Positions 34,766 to 43,695 of a DNA stretch of 64,000 nucleotides are shown here, piece by piece. This stretch comes from Nocardiopsis metallicus (lineage in GTDB: Bacteria > Actinomycetota > Actinomycetes > Streptosporangiales > Streptosporangiaceae), in NCBI RefSeq assembly GCF_014201115.1, contig NZ_JACHDO010000001.1, forward strand, positions 620,001-684,000. The letters run 5' to 3'. Made by a program: the position numbers and the translations under genes. The notes under the pieces are model-generated. The model had not been told where the DNA came from. It searched no databases and was given only the letters and a program-made list of their open reading frames with translations. Numbering within the stretch: position 1 is the stretch's first letter; each line of letters begins with the position of its first letter.

Positions 34766-35740
34766 ATGCGGGACAGGCCGGTTGACCTCGATGAACAGCA
34801 GATCCAGAGCGCGCTGACGGACTGGGGTGTGCACGCCGCTGTCCTCTCCCACGTTCCCCTGGGCTTCGGCGACCACCACTGGAGTGCCACGGACACCTCC
34901 GGGCGCCGCTGGTTCCTCACCCTGGCCGACCTGGAACACAAGGCCTTCCTCGGCGCGGACCCGGACACCGTCCTGCACCGTCTGGGCGCCGCGATGGACA
35001 CCACCGCGCACCTGCACGACGAGGGCGGGCTCGGGTTCGTGGTGGCCCCGTTGCGCTCGGCCGGGGGCGAGACCGTCCAACGGATCGGCGAACGCTACGC
35101 GCTGAGCGTCTTCCCCTACACGAACGGCACCCCGGGTGCTTTCGGGCAGACCCTCAGTTCTGAGCGGCGTGCCCAGGTCCTGGACGCCCTCGCCCGGTTG
35201 CACGGGCGCACCCCGCCCCGCACCATCAGGGCCACCCCGCCGGAGCTGGCCGGGGCCGAGCGCCTGGCGGAGCTGACCGCCGACCCGGAGAAGGTCGGCG
35301 ACCAGGGCCCCTTCGCGGCGCTCACCGCCGAGCTGCTCGCCGGGCAGCGCACCGTACTGCTGGGGCGCCTGGCGGAGTTCGGCCGCCGCGCCGCCGAGGC
35401 CGACACCTCGCGCGCCGTCACCACCCACGGCGAACCGCACCCCGGCAACCTGCTGTGGCGCGAGGCCGGGCCGCTGCTCGTGGACTGGGACACCGTGGGA
35501 CTGGCCGTTCCCGAGCGAGACCTGTGGTTGGTCACCGACGACCCCGACGAACTCGCCCGCTACGCCGAGGCCACCGGACACGTGCCCGATCCCGCGCTCC
35601 TGGCCCTGTACCGGCTGCGCTGGGACCTGCAGGACGTGGTGGAGTTCGTCGACTGGTTCGCCGCCCCGCACCGGCGAGGCCCGGACACCGAACAGGCCTG
35701 GCGCGATCTGGGCACGATCCTGCACCGACTGGGCCGCTGA
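34766..35740 (+). CDS. Aminoglycoside-phosphotransferase-fold kinase
   Basis: A 324-residue APH/choline-kinase-fold protein. The catalytic loop reads THGEPHPGNLLW (near residue 240), so the usual catalytic Asp of HGDxxxxN is Glu. The metal-binding Asp is kept in LVDWDTVGL. The N lobe has a G-F-G-D-H-H-W loop and a TLADL strand. The HGEPHPGN variant occurs widely in actinomycete members of unknown substrate, so it need not be inactive; resistance should not be inferred. ATG 34766 is supported by a -10 element 7 nt upstream (leaderless). Confidence 0.82.
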   Translation: MRDRPVDLDEQQIQSALTDWGVHAAVLSHVPLGFGDHHWSATDTSGRRWFLTLADLEHKAFLGADPDTVLHRLGAAMDTTAHLHDEGGLGFVVAPLRSAGGETVQRIGERYALSVFPYTNGTPGAFGQTLSSERRAQVLDALARLHGRTPPRTIRATPPELAGAERLAELTADPEKVGDQGPFAALTAELLAGQRTVLLGRLAEFGRRAAEADTSRAVTTHGEPHPGNLLWREAGPLLVDWDTVGLAVPERDLWLVTDDPDELARYAEATGHVPDPALLALYRLRWDLQDVVEFVDWFAAPHRRGPDTEQAWRDLGTILHRLGR

Positions 35741-35808
35741 ACCGGAACCAGGGAGTCGGACCTGGTGAGGGGAGCCTCCTGCGGCGGGTCGCGGCCCAAC
35801 GCGCGGTC

Positions 35809-37317
35809 TCAGCCCTTGTCGAGAGGGACGAACACCTTCAGCGCCGCCGGGCGTTTGCGGAAGGCCACCGTCGGCGACCCCTCCATGACCTCGCCGTCCA
35901 CCGCGAGCAGTCGGGGCTCCTCCGCGATGGCCAGGGTCAGCGACTCGGTCAGCCGCTCGGTGTAGCCGCCACCGGACACCGCTCGGCCGAACAGTACGTC
36001 CGCCAGGGCCCGCAACCGGGGGAACGGCGACCGCGCGCACAGCACCCGTACGTCCAGTTGTCCGTCGTCCAGGACCTCCCGCAGTCCGGGAACCCGCGCG
36101 TGTGTCCGGTACCGGCAGTTGCCCACGAACGCCCACCACACCTTGGCCGGGCGGCCGTCCACCAGCGCCGGGGTGGGCCTGACCTCGCGCAGGTCCCGCC
36201 AGAGCGCCAGCGCGAACGCGGGCCACTTGCCGATCCGGCCGGCCCACCGGTCGCGCCGCTCCACCATGCGCGGGTACGAGCCGAACGACGCCGTGTTCAG
36301 GAAGATGTTCCCGTCCACCTCGCCCACGTCCACCCGGGCCAGTCGGCGGTCGGCGAAGGCGCGCAGCGCGATCTCCACCGAGGTCAGCCCCAGGGTGCGG
36401 GCGAAGTTGTTCAGGGTGCCGTCCGGCAGTACCAGCAGCGGCCGGTCGTGTGCGAGCGCCGCCGCGGCCCCGGCGTTGACGGTGCCGTCACCGCCCGCCA
36501 CCGCGAGGACCTCGCAGTCGCGCGCCGCCTTGTCCATCACCTCGGGCAGGTCGTCGTCGGCGGACAGCGGCACGATTCGTGCCCGGGGCAGCTGGCGGGC
36601 CACCCGGGTGGTGGTGTCGGCGGTGGTCAGGGTGGGCACCCCGGTGTCACCGCCGCGCGGGTTGACCACCACGGTCACCCCCGCGCCCTCGGGGTCCACG
36701 GCTGCCTCCCCGGCGGGGATGGTGTTCGCGCCGAAGACGAGTTCGGGCCGGGGCGGGATGAGCGCGCGGGCCAGCAGGGCCGCCCCGGCGCCCACGGCCA
36801 GCCCGCCGAGCACGTCGCCCGGGTAGTGGACGCCGCTGTGCACTCGGGAGAAGCCCACCGCGCCCGCCATCGCGGACACCAGGACGGAGAGCGGTAGCGG
36901 GGCGTCGGCCGCGATCCCGCCCGCGTAGCCGGTCGCGGCGGCGGTGTGCCCGGAGGGGAAGGAGGAGCTGAGGTAGGACCGGTAGGGGAAGCGGGCCTCG
37001 GGCACCGCCGAACTGTCCGGTCGGGGGCGCCGTGCCAGGTACTTGATCCCGGTGGCGGCGACGTTGGCGATCCCCGCGGCGGCGATCGCCCGTAGCGCGG
37101 TGCGGCGCAGGCGGGGCCCGCCGGTGACCGCGAGCGTGGCCGAGACCAGGACCCACGGCGCCATGTTGTCGGTGCTCTGCACGAACTTGGGCGTGTACCC
37201 GTCCAGGACGGGTGTGCCGACCCGGGTCACCCGGTCGTAGACGCGCTTGTCGATTCGTTGGAGCCGCTGGAGCAGTCGCATGGGGCCAGCCTGGTGGGCG
37301 GAGGGTGAGTTGTCCAT
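35809..37317 (-). CDS. Bifunctional PAP2 phosphatase / diacylglycerol-kinase-domain protein
   Basis: A 502-residue fusion. The N half is a membrane PAP2 phosphatase with KYLARRPRP (92-100), SFPSGHT (119-125) and SRVHSGVHYPGD (157-168), the three acid-phosphatase motifs. The C half is a lipid-kinase catalytic domain with VAGGDGTVN (273-281), LPDGTLNNFARTLG and a final AVDGEVMEGSP. One half makes and the other removes lipid phosphate, so it may interconvert diacylglycerol, phosphatidate or polyprenyl phosphates at the membrane. Both active sites look intact. ATG 37317 is the likely start; the frame is open to 37476. Confidence 0.88.
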   Translation of the reverse strand: MDNSPSAHQAGPMRLLQRLQRIDKRVYDRVTRVGTPVLDGYTPKFVQSTDNMAPWVLVSATLAVTGGPRLRRTALRAIAAAGIANVAATGIKYLARRPRPDSSAVPEARFPYRSYLSSSFPSGHTAAATGYAGGIAADAPLPLSVLVSAMAGAVGFSRVHSGVHYPGDVLGGLAVGAGAALLARALIPPRPELVFGANTIPAGEAAVDPEGAGVTVVVNPRGGDTGVPTLTTADTTTRVARQLPRARIVPLSADDDLPEVMDKAARDCEVLAVAGGDGTVNAGAAAALAHDRPLLVLPDGTLNNFARTLGLTSVEIALRAFADRRLARVDVGEVDGNIFLNTASFGSYPRMVERRDRWAGRIGKWPAFALALWRDLREVRPTPALVDGRPAKVWWAFVGNCRYRTHARVPGLREVLDDGQLDVRVLCARSPFPRLRALADVLFGRAVSGGGYTERLTESLTLAIAEEPRLLAVDGEVMEGSPTVAFRKRPAALKVFVPLDKG

Positions 37318-37858
37318 AAGGCTCGCTTCTGCTCGGGCAGGGGAGCGGGGCCGTGCCGTGGCCGCTGCCGGCCCCGGAACCATTGCGGAGGGTGCCGTCT
37401 CCTGTTCCGTACCGGTGCCGCTGGTCCGCATGGTGCGAGGACGGGAAACGGGGTCAGGACGGCGGGGACGAAGCATGACACGGGGCCGACTTCCCGGTGC
37501 CGAACGGCTGACCCAACGGGAGGAGAGCTCCGACCGGACTTGGGAGGGGACGGCTCAGGGGCGACGGCTGGGGAAGAGTCGTCGCCCCCGCGTGCCGTCG
37601 CCCGGGTGGTCCTGCTGAGGTTCACCTGCCGCAAATTCCGTGTCTGCGGCATGTGCCGTGTCCGCCGCGCTGGTTGCGCGGGTACCGCTCGGAACCATTC
37701 AGGGGCCCGGGGTGCCCACTGGGGTGTTTAGGTTAGCCTACCCTTGTATCGATCGTGGTGGGTGGGTTTTCCGTAACCCAACCCCACTTTCTCTCCAGTG
37801 CCGACTCTGTCCCCACGGTCAGCGCCCCGTTCTCCCCTTCCTCCCCGAAAGGACTCCC
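37318..37858. other. Divergent intergenic region, 541 bp, with iron box
   Basis: This lies between the PAP2/kinase gene and the FMN-binding operon. The iron box is at 37728-37746. The 410 bp before it show no convincing coding frame and should hold the promoter of the minus-strand gene. A T-rich pyrimidine run (about 37785-37845) forms the leader of the FMN-binding gene. Confidence 0.6.
37728..37746 (+). promoter_or_regulatory. DtxR/IdeR-type iron box
   Basis: TTAGGTTAGCCTACCCTTG agrees with the DtxR/IdeR consensus TTAGGTTAGSCTAACCTAA at 16 of 19 positions, including the whole left half-site. It lies 113 bp before the FMN-binding gene start. Iron-loaded DtxR/IdeR/DmdR proteins bind such boxes and repress the genes, so the downstream operon should be induced under iron limitation. 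Confidence 0.8.
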
Positions 37859-38464
37859 GTGCGGAACACCTCTGGCAGACAGGTCCGTGACGGCCTCGTC
37901 CGGGCCGGGCTCGCCGCCGCCGGGGTCGGCCTGGTCCTGGGCGTCGCCCACCTCCAGAACGCCGACGCCCCCGCTGAGGCCGCCGAACCCGAGCCCGAGC
38001 CCACGCGCTTCCCTTCGACTGAGCCCTCCGAAGAACCCGAACCGGTCCTCTACGGCGATTACGAAGACGGCGAGTACACCGCGACCGGGCCCTACATCGC
38101 GCACGGCGCACCCAACGAGATCAACGTGACCGTCACCCTGGAGGACAACGCCGTCGCCGGGGTCGAGGTGGTCGGCACCGCGGAGAGCGCCAGCTCCAAG
38201 CGCTTCCAGGAGCAGTTCGCCGAGAAGATTCCCGAAATCGTGGTCGGTGTGCCCTTGGACGAGATCGAGGTGGGCAAGGTCTCCGGGTCCTCCCTCACCG
38301 GTGATGGCTTCATGGAGGCGCTCAACCAGATCCGGGACGATGCCAAGCTCCGAACAGCGAACCGGCTCCACCCGCCGGCCCGGTCCCGTGCAGCCGCTGG
38401 CCGCCCGCCCCCACGGTTGGGATCTGACCGCCATCGGAACCCACTGGCGGATCGACACCCCTGA
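37859..38464 (+). CDS. Secreted/anchored FMN-binding domain protein (covalent flavin carrier)
   Basis: A 201-residue protein. An N-terminal hydrophobic segment (VRAGLAAAGVGLVLGVAHL, ~13-31) directs export or anchors it. A Pro/Glu-rich spacer follows, then a single FMN_bind domain (GDYEDGEYTATGPY ... VSGSSLTGDGFMEAL, 142-155). Ser145 occupies the residue that ApbE flavinylates in such domains. GTG 37859 follows AAAGGA. Usual homology ends near residue 164; about 37 extra residues are read in a second frame over the start of apbE. It is the first gene of an iron-box operon and the likely extracytoplasmic electron carrier. Confidence 0.85.
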   Translation: MRNTSGRQVRDGLVRAGLAAAGVGLVLGVAHLQNADAPAEAAEPEPEPTRFPSTEPSEEPEPVLYGDYEDGEYTATGPYIAHGAPNEINVTVTLEDNAVAGVEVVGTAESASSKRFQEQFAEKIPEIVVGVPLDEIEVGKVSGSSLTGDGFMEALNQIRDDAKLRTANRLHPPARSRAAAGRPPPRLGSDRHRNPLADRHP

Positions 38465-39344
38465 ACCGCCCGCACCCGAACTCACCGCCGCGGTGGCAGC
38501 ACTGGTCGCCGACTTCGACCGCGCCTACTCGCGCTTTCGCCCGGACTCCCTGGTCACCCGGTTGGCCGAGACCGGTGGGCCGGTGACCTTTCCCGACAGC
38601 GTCGTCGGGCTGCTCGACCTCTACGAAACCCTCTTCCACGCCACCGGCGGCGCGGTGAGCCCGCTGGTCGGTGCCTCCCTGGCCCGGCTCGGCGATGATG
38701 CCGACCACACTCTGCGCCAGCAGGGGGAACCCCTCCCGGCACCAGCCCTGGAACGGCTCCGGCGCGAGGGCACGACGCTGGCTATTGAAGCGGCCGAACC
38801 CGCTGCAGTGGCTGAACCCGCCGAAGCGGCCGATGTCGTGCTGGACTTCGGGGCTGCCGGTAAGGGCTGGCTGGTGGACGAGGTCACCGCCCTGCTGGCC
38901 GAGCGCGGGGTCACCGGCGCGGTGGTCGACGCCAGTGGTGACCTGCGCGTCCACGGTGCCCCGCTCCGGGTCGCCCTGGAGCACCCGTGGGACCCCGCTC
39001 AGGCGATCGGGATCGTCGAGGTCCGGGACCGGGCGCTCGCCGCCTCGGCCACCAACCGCCGCCGGTGGGGTGAGGGCCTGCACCACGTCCTGGACGCCCG
39101 CACCGGGGAACCGGTCGAACGGACCACCGCGACCTGGGTGCTCGCCGGTACCGCCGCCGTCGCCGACGGGGTGGCAACGGCCCTGTTCCACACGGAGCCC
39201 GAGGAACTCGCGGCTCGCACCGGTGTCCGGTTCGGGTACGTCCGCGTGTTCACCGACGGCACCCTCCAGCACGCCCCCGGGCCCCCAGTCACGGAGCCCG
39301 ATACCCCCGAACACCCCACACCTACCTGGGAGATCTTCCGATGA
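38340..39344 (+). CDS. apbE: ApbE-family FAD:protein FMN transferase
   Basis: A 334-residue flavin transferase that moves FMN from FAD onto Ser/Thr of FMN_bind domains. Motifs are VVLDFGAAGKGWLVDEV (FAD/metal site), DASGDLRVHG, HHVLDARTGEP and TWVLAGTAAVADGVATAL. No obvious signal peptide is seen. ATG 38340 or GTG 38388 are the possible starts; the former overlaps the previous gene by 125 bp. Its stop overlaps the next start by ATGA. Its substrate is presumably the FMN-binding protein encoded just upstream. Confidence 0.87.
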   Translation: MPSSEQRTGSTRRPGPVQPLAARPHGWDLTAIGTHWRIDTPEPPAPELTAAVAALVADFDRAYSRFRPDSLVTRLAETGGPVTFPDSVVGLLDLYETLFHATGGAVSPLVGASLARLGDDADHTLRQQGEPLPAPALERLRREGTTLAIEAAEPAAVAEPAEAADVVLDFGAAGKGWLVDEVTALLAERGVTGAVVDASGDLRVHGAPLRVALEHPWDPAQAIGIVEVRDRALAASATNRRRWGEGLHHVLDARTGEPVERTTATWVLAGTAAVADGVATALFHTEPEELAARTGVRFGYVRVFTDGTLQHAPGPPVTEPDTPEHPTPTWEIFR

Positions 39345-40948
39345 GACGCCTGCTGGCCCCGTTCACCGGGCAGGTGACGATGTACCGGCTGGTGTCGGTG
39401 ACCCTCGGCGCGATAGCCCTGGCCGCACTGGTCCAGTCCGCACTCGGCGTCCTCGCCTTCGACCTGCTTGATGTGGCCCTCTCACTCGCGGTGTCCGTGG
39501 GTGCGGCCCTGCTCACCGGATGGCTGGTGCCCAAGGCGCTCGGTGTGCGCCCGCACCTGGAGTCGTCACTCGTCACCGGCTTGATCCTGTTCCTCATCCT
39601 GTGGCCGGAGAGCAGCCTGACCGGGCTGTTGGCGCTCGCGGTTGCCGCTGCACTGGCCACCCTGTCCAAGTACGTGCTGACCTGGCGCGGCAGGCACGTC
39701 TTCAACCCGGCGGCGTTCGCGCTCGTGGTGGTCGGCGTCGCCGGGATCGCCTCCCCGTCCTGGTGGGTGGGGTCGGCGAGCCTGCTTCCGCTGGTGGCGG
39801 TCGCCGCTTACCTGGTGGTGCGCCGCCTGGGGGTGTTCCCCTTCGTCGGGGTGTTCCTGCTGGTCAGCGGTGGCATCAACCTGTACACGACGGCGGCCTC
39901 CGGCATACCCGTGGTCGAGGCGGCGTGGACGGTACTGGCTTCCTCGCCGCTGCTGTTCCTGGCGGCGTTCATGCTCACCGAACCGCTCACCACCCCGCCC
40001 CGCTGGTGGCAGCGGGGCGCGGTGGCCGCCACCGTGGGTGTCCTGGACGGGGTCGTCTTCACCTTCGGTCCGGTCTACTCCTCGCCGGAGCTGGCCCTGC
40101 TCGCGGGCAACCTGCTGGCCTTCGCGTTCGGGCAGCGCCACGGCGTCCGCCTGCGCCTGCTCAGCCGACACGAACCCGCTCCGGGCACCGTCGAGCTGGT
40201 CCTGTCCGCCTCCCGGCCGCTGCGCTTCGAGGCGGGCCAGTACCTCGAGCTCTCCCTGCCGCACGCCCGCCCCGACTCCCGGGGCACCCGCAGGATGTTC
40301 AGCATCGCCTCGCCGCCCGGCAACCCCGACGAGATCTCCCTGGCCATGCGTCTGCCGGAGAACCCGAGCAGTTTCAAACGGGCGGTCACCACCCTCGAAC
40401 CCGGCCAGGAGCTGCACGCCACCGGGATCAGCGGCGACTTCGTCCTGCCCTCGGACCCGGCCGCCCCCGTCCTGATGGTGGCGGGCGGCATCGGGGTCAC
40501 CCCCTTCGCCTCGATGGCCGCCGAACAGCCCGGCCGCGACGCCGTGCTCGTGCACTGCGTCAACGATCCCGCCGACCTCACCCACACCGAGGTCTTCAGC
40601 AAGGCCGGAACCCGGGTGGTCATCGTCTGCCCGGATCCCCGGGCCGGGCAGACCGCCTCAGCCGCCGCAACCACCTCGGCAGCCTCGGCCTCCCCGGGTA
40701 CACAGGCCTCCTGGGCCTCCCCGAGTACTCGGACCGCCTCAGCCGCCTTGAATCTTCTGGAGGGCCTCCCCGAGAACGCTGTCTACGGCGGGCCGCACCT
40801 GGCCACTGCCCTCGGCGAACACGTTCCCGACCTCGCCGAGCGCACCGCCTACGTGGCGGGCTCCCCGGCCATGGTCACCGCCACCCGCCGCACCCTGCGC
40901 CTGCTCGGGGCCCGGAAGGTGAGGGTCGACGCCTTCAGCGGTTACTGA
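39341..40948 (+). CDS. NqrB/RnfD-like membrane protein fused to ferredoxin-reductase-type FAD/NAD domain
   Basis: A 535-residue fusion. Residues ~1-265 contain about nine hydrophobic helices with the SKYVLTWRGRHVFNPAAFAL motif typical of NqrB/RnfD subunits. Residues ~270-535 form a ferredoxin-NADP-reductase module: RMFSIAS (flavin), MVAGGIGVTPF (nucleotide) and a C-terminal VAGSPAMVTATRRTL. A low-complexity Ala/Ser/Thr insert (~435-470) sits inside the nucleotide domain. It could take electrons from cytosolic NAD(P)H and pass them through the membrane to the flavinylated carrier. Translationally coupled to apbE; last gene of the iron-box operon. Confidence 0.85.
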   Translation: MRRLLAPFTGQVTMYRLVSVTLGAIALAALVQSALGVLAFDLLDVALSLAVSVGAALLTGWLVPKALGVRPHLESSLVTGLILFLILWPESSLTGLLALAVAAALATLSKYVLTWRGRHVFNPAAFALVVVGVAGIASPSWWVGSASLLPLVAVAAYLVVRRLGVFPFVGVFLLVSGGINLYTTAASGIPVVEAAWTVLASSPLLFLAAFMLTEPLTTPPRWWQRGAVAATVGVLDGVVFTFGPVYSSPELALLAGNLLAFAFGQRHGVRLRLLSRHEPAPGTVELVLSASRPLRFEAGQYLELSLPHARPDSRGTRRMFSIASPPGNPDEISLAMRLPENPSSFKRAVTTLEPGQELHATGISGDFVLPSDPAAPVLMVAGGIGVTPFASMAAEQPGRDAVLVHCVNDPADLTHTEVFSKAGTRVVIVCPDPRAGQTASAAATTSAASASPGTQASWASPSTRTASAALNLLEGLPENAVYGGPHLATALGEHVPDLAERTAYVAGSPAMVTATRRTLRLLGARKVRVDAFSGY

Positions 40949-41092
40949 GTCCACGGATGAGCGGGCCCGCCACACCGGTGGCCAGGACAGGACGACCGGT
41001 GCTGGTGGCCGGTTCCGGCCCTGTGCACAACGTTTCGGAGGGGTCTCGGAAGAGTAGGTTCCAGGGCGTTCCCCCCTTTCGGAAAGGCGCCC

Positions 41093-41434
41093 ATGTCCAC
41101 CACCGAGACACCCGACCAGATCCACGTCGTGGTCCTGCACTCCGAGCAGCCGCTCACCGTCGACCTCGCCGAGCTCCACCCCGACTGCCGGGTCACCGTC
41201 CTCACCGACGGCGTCCCGAACGCCGTCAGCGAGGGGACCGAAGCTCCCGACGTCGTGTCCATGCCGCGCTCGGAGTGGGCCGACCAGCTCGCTCGGTGGG
41301 CCAAGGGCGGGGAGGTCGACGTGGTGAGCAGGGACGAGAGCCTCCAGCACGTGTGCGCCGAACTCCGCTCCGGACTCGGGCTGCCCCCGAACCCTACGGT
41401 CCACACAGGTCACGCGACCCCCGCTAACCGCTGA
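41093..41434 (+). CDS. Small protein resembling a pre-ATP-grasp domain (possible remnant)
   Basis: A 113-residue protein starting at ATG 41093 after GGAAAGG. Its pattern, an N-terminal strand (IHVVVLHSEQP), a VLTD turn, then EVDVVSRDESLQHVCAELRS followed by G-L-P, resembles the N-terminal pre-ATP-grasp domain of actinomycete ATP-grasp ligases. There the chain goes on into the nucleotide-binding domain; here it stops soon after. It may be a decayed fragment or a stand-alone small protein. Medium-low certainty on family, good certainty that it is a real start. Confidence 0.5.
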   Translation: MSTTETPDQIHVVVLHSEQPLTVDLAELHPDCRVTVLTDGVPNAVSEGTEAPDVVSMPRSEWADQLARWAKGGEVDVVSRDESLQHVCAELRSGLGLPPNPTVHTGHATPANR

Positions 41435-41595
41435 ACCTTGGCCCCTCTCCAAGCCCGCAGGTCTCTCCTGACCGCTTGCTCCACCGCTGCTAGGTTGTCG
41501 ATCGCACAACGGACAGTCGGCAATCAGGCACGCAAAGCGTCCGCACGCGGTCGAAGCGGGAACCTGGGTCGGAGGCGAATCGAGGAGCGGATTGG

Positions 41596-43647
41596 GTGGG
41601 CGGTACGGAGAGTGAGGGCGACCCCGGGCGTACGGGGCATCCGGAGAGCGGAGGCGGGGCACGGGGCGGTGTTCAGACGGACACCGCGCCCCCACACCCC
41701 CGGCAGCTCTGGCGTGATGCGCTCGCCTGGGCCGCGGCAGGCCTCTTCGCGGGTGCCCTTGTGCTCTGCCTGTTCGGCCTGGCCCGGCACCTGGGCCTCT
41801 TCGGAACCGAACTCGTCGGCGATATTCCCGAGTCAGCCCTCACGTACTGGATCCTGCTGGCGTTGGTCGCGGTGGCCGGTCTGGTCCTCCCGCACACCTC
41901 CCTGACCGTCCTGGAAGACGAACAGGACCAGGGGGACGCCACGGATGCCCCAGCTGTCTCATCCGCCCCGGACACCCCATCCACCTCAGTCGCCCCGGAA
42001 GCTCAGGGCGCAACGCACTCCTTTCCCCGGGCGCACACGGTGCTGCTGTCCGTCAGCAGCGGGATCCTGGTCTTTCTCGTCGTGTGGCTCTTCCCCCGCT
42101 ACCCTCTGAGTCCCACCTCGGGCCGCGTGGCGTCCTCCGAGACGGAGGTCCTGCTCTGGGCCTGCCTCGTGGCGCTGTTCCTGGGCGGATTCCTCTCGCT
42201 CGCGGCTCAGCGCCCGCCCCGGCGCCCCTTCGTGTCTTTCGCCTCTCTGCCCTCCTTCACCGCTGCGGCACTGGCTGTGGTGGTGGCCGCGACAGCGCTC
42301 GGATCGGTCACCCACCCGAAAGTGGTCCACACGGTCGCCGCCGATGACCCGGGTGATCCGCCCCCGGTCCCCGCCGGTGTCAGTGCCACAGGATGGACCT
42401 GGGCGCCCCCGCCCGGGACGAGCGTCTCAAGGGTCGCGGCGGGACCGCGCGGGCCGATCCTGCTGCTCGATGACGGATTCGTCGCCCTGGACGGGGCCAC
42501 CGGCTCGGAACTGTGGACCTACCGCGAGCTCCACGCGACAGAGCTCGAAACGCGCCTTTTCGAGGGTGCCGCGCTCCTGACCCGCAGCACCGGGAACGGC
42601 GCCGCCACGGGCGTGCTCCTGGATCCGGCGACCGGCGAGATCACCAGCGAAAGGCCCCAACTGGAGGGTCTCCAGACGTATACGCCGACGGCCTCACTCC
42701 ACGATTACCTGAGCGATGACGGCACCGAGGGCATCGAGGCGCGGTCGCGCGAACCGGGGCTGACCGGCCCCGCCGACCCCCTATGGAGCTTCGTCCCGCA
42801 GGAAGCGGACCTGTTCTGCGAGTTCCAGCCAAGGGCGCGGCCGACGACCGATCCCGACACCGGTGACGGCCTGGTAGTGGTGGCCTACGCCTGTGTGGAC
42901 CCGGGGGAGTTCGAGGAGAAGACCCTGGAGACCCTCGAACCCCAGCCGATCCGCGGCGACTATCACGGGATTCTCGCCCATGGTGGCTCGGTGGACTCTC
43001 TGGTCGCCACCGTCGCCGTCCTCGACCTCTCCACCGGGGAGGAGGTCTGGCGGCGGGACGATCCCGTCCTCCACTCCCAGCACCGCATCGACCTGAAGTC
43101 GGGCCGCCGTGCTCTCGCTACCGAAGGCGAGGTCCCCGCACTCGAGCTCTGGTCCGACTACGAGCTGTTCCTGCTCGACCCCCGGACCGGGGAACCCCAG
43201 GGCCACCCCGAGGAGGCACGGGACCGCCGCGGTCGCTTCGGCCCGGCCGTGGACCGCGTCCTTCGCGCGGACACCGGGGGAGCGGTCCTCCTCATGCGCG
43301 GCGACTACCACGGGAGTGGCAGCCCCCGCGAGGTGCTCACCACCGACCCGGACGGGAAGGTCACCGCCCGGGTGACGATCGACGAGAGCGAGCTGGATCA
43401 GAGCCACCTGAACCAGGCGGTCGCTCTTGAGGACACGCTGCTGATCCCCTACATGGACGAGGACACCCGCTTGATGTCGGTGTACGCCGCCCCACTGGCC
43501 GCCGGTGATTTCGGTGGGGAGTGGCTGGAGGTCGGATCGCTCCTGGAGTCCGGCTTCCGCCGGGAACACCGCCTGACCGCGGTCCCCGGGGCCGTGGTCT
43601 CCTACAACCCCGCTGACATCGCCGAGATCCACGGCCTGGTGCCCTGA
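41596..43647 (+). CDS. Propeller-family membrane protein, paralog 4 (5 TM + PQQ-like beta-propeller)
   Basis: A 683-residue protein, the longest of the five paralogs. A 40-residue polar N terminus is followed by five membrane helices (first: ALAWAAAGLFAGALVLCLFG) with an Asp/Pro/Ser-rich loop after the second. The propeller begins GWTWAPPPGTSVSRVAAG, then GPILLLDDGFVALDGATGSE and DLSTGEEVWRRD. The chain ends PGAVVSYNPADIAEIHGLVP. GTG 41596 follows GGAG. It is 48 bp upstream of paralog 5, so the two form an operon, as paralogs 1 and 2 do. Function unknown. Confidence 0.75.
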   Translation: MGGTESEGDPGRTGHPESGGGARGGVQTDTAPPHPRQLWRDALAWAAAGLFAGALVLCLFGLARHLGLFGTELVGDIPESALTYWILLALVAVAGLVLPHTSLTVLEDEQDQGDATDAPAVSSAPDTPSTSVAPEAQGATHSFPRAHTVLLSVSSGILVFLVVWLFPRYPLSPTSGRVASSETEVLLWACLVALFLGGFLSLAAQRPPRRPFVSFASLPSFTAAALAVVVAATALGSVTHPKVVHTVAADDPGDPPPVPAGVSATGWTWAPPPGTSVSRVAAGPRGPILLLDDGFVALDGATGSELWTYRELHATELETRLFEGAALLTRSTGNGAATGVLLDPATGEITSERPQLEGLQTYTPTASLHDYLSDDGTEGIEARSREPGLTGPADPLWSFVPQEADLFCEFQPRARPTTDPDTGDGLVVVAYACVDPGEFEEKTLETLEPQPIRGDYHGILAHGGSVDSLVATVAVLDLSTGEEVWRRDDPVLHSQHRIDLKSGRRALATEGEVPALELWSDYELFLLDPRTGEPQGHPEEARDRRGRFGPAVDRVLRADTGGAVLLMRGDYHGSGSPREVLTTDPDGKVTARVTIDESELDQSHLNQAVALEDTLLIPYMDEDTRLMSVYAAPLAAGDFGGEWLEVGSLLESGFRREHRLTAVPGAVVSYNPADIAEIHGLVP

Positions 43648-43695
43648 GACTGGCCGTCTCCCTCCCCGAACCCCGAACGAGAAGAACCCCTGAGC

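Noticed and set aside
34766-35740. Aminoglycoside-resistance gene
   Set aside because: The HGEPHPGN variant is common in actinomycete kinases of unknown substrate; fold alone does not show resistance.
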